Shown here: positions 63,448 through 64,000 of the stretch, piece by piece
How the letters are laid out: the number at the start of each line of letters is the position of its first letter
Position numbering within the stretch: the stretch's first letter is position 1
From: Streptomyces sp. R33
Lineage (GTDB): Bacteria > Actinomycetota > Actinomycetes > Streptomycetales > Streptomycetaceae
Length of the DNA stretch: 64,000 nt
Reading direction: 5' to 3'
Assembly (NCBI RefSeq): GCF_041200175.1
Contig: NZ_CP165727.1
Coordinates: 2,889,501-2,953,500, forward strand
Position numbers and translations under genes: made by a program
Notes under the pieces: model-generated
Told to the model about the DNA's origin: nothing
Database searches by the model: none
What the model saw: only the letters and a program-made list of their open reading frames with translations

Positions 63448-64000
63448 ATGCCCATCACCGTGGCCCGGTTCAATCTCGTCGACCCGAACGGCACCCCCGA
63501 GACCCTCTCCGCCCGCTACAAGGCCGCGCTGGAGATGGCGAAGTACGCGGACGACCGCGGGATCGACACGATCCAGACCGAGGAGCACCACGGCACCACC
63601 AACAACTGGCTGCCTTCGCCGTTCGCCTTCGCGGGCGCGGTCTTCGGCGCCACGCGCCGGATCGCGGTCACCGTCTCGGCGATCATCGGCCCGCTGTACG
63701 ACCCGTTGAAGGTGGCCGAGGACATCGCGGTCCTCGACCTGCTGAGCGGCGGGCGCCTCGTCACGGTCGCGGGCATCGGCTACCGGCCCGAGGAGTACGA
63801 GCAGCACGGCGTCGAGTGGGGCCGCCGCGGCAGGCTCCAGGACGAGCTGCTGGAAACCCTGCTGCAGGCGTGGACCGGCGAGCCGTTCTCGTTCCGCGGC
63901 CGCACGGTGCGGGTGACCCCGACGCCGTTCACGCAGCCACACCCGCTGCTCCTGGTCGGCGGCAGCTCCCGGGCGGCGGCCCGGCGCGCGGCCCGGCTCG
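63448..64000 (+). CDS. LLM-class flavin-dependent oxidoreductase (5' part, cut by window edge)
   Basis: The first 184 codons of a luciferase-like monooxygenase-fold protein: [40 protein letters not shown], then [20 protein letters not shown] and [19 protein letters not shown]. These match the bacterial luciferase-like/F420 group. FMN or F420 use cannot be told from this part. It may share a transcript with the NCS1 permease, suggesting a role in breaking down the imported compound, but this is only inferred. Confidence 0.87.
   Translation, partial: MPITVARFNLVDPNGTPETLSARYKAALEMAKYADDRGIDTIQTEEHHGTTNNWLPSPFAFAGAVFGATRRIAVTVSAIIGPLYDPLKVAEDIAVLDLLSGGRLVTVAGIGYRPEEYEQHGVEWGRRGRLQDELLETLLQAWTGEPFSFRGRTVRVTPTPFTQPHPLLLVGGSSRAAARRAARL

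Noticed and set aside
60451..63942. Very long open frame antisense to ftsY and the NCS1 permease
   Set aside because: It covers well-recognised genes on both strands, is low in complexity (Arg, Gly, Asp, His rich) and has no motifs. It reflects third-position GC bias.

Overview
The window is high-GC actinobacterial chromosome. Gene content and order point to Streptomyces: the sporulation sigma factor whiG, an nsdA-type regulator next to amtB-glnK-glnD, and a cluster of four type I signal peptidases after rplS. Most genes are core functions, many starts are GTG, and many neighbours overlap by 1-4 nt. No prophage, transposase, CRISPR array or secondary-metabolite cluster was seen.

Layout. 1-5.4 kb (minus): a polyamine operon of aldehyde dehydrogenase, binding protein, ATPase and two permeases, cut by the left edge. 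5.5-8.2 kb (plus): a NADAR-domain gene, two tandem structured RNAs and a Ro60/TROVE gene (rsr). The RNAs look like YrlA-type Y RNAs, each built around a circularly permuted tRNA-like fold. 8.3-14.6 kb: a DUF4190 protein, an adenosine/aminodeoxyfutalosine deaminase, a GDPD phosphodiesterase, a two-component pair, a serine hydrolase and a membrane protein with a double palindrome in front of it. 14.6-19.5 kb: a second polyamine block with a binding protein and aldehyde dehydrogenase (minus), and an Lrp-type regulator and class III aminotransferase (plus). 19.6-23.6 kb: an atypical ABC ATPase with a membrane partner, a LOG-like protein and a DMT-like transporter. 23.6-27.6 kb: a thiamine ABC transporter (thiB-thiP-thiQ) behind a TPP riboswitch. 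27.7-33.5 kb: rlmN, cdsA, frr, pyrH, tsf, rpsB. 33.7-47 kb: an M23-like protein (plus), then TetR, whiG, dprA, a ComM-like ATPase, yraN, DUF2469, Nudix, sipZ-Y-X-W, rplS, trmD, rimM, a KH protein, rpsP and a SprT-like protein (all minus). 47-64 kb: proS, a methyltransferase, ftsH, ffh, the amtB-glnK-glnD operon with a GlnR box, nsdA, a PrimPol-like protein, ftsY, an NCS1 permease and a partial flavin-dependent oxidoreductase.

How the parts fit. The two polyamine blocks cover uptake, transamination and aminoaldehyde oxidation, and share a GATTCCGT inverted motif that may bind the Lrp-type regulator. Ffh, FtsY and four signal peptidases supply much of the secretory route. The amtB operon combines ammonium uptake with PII signalling under probable GlnR control. 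The most interesting part is the NADAR / double Y RNA / Ro60 locus. All functional statements come from reading motifs and structures by eye; no database search or folding program was run.
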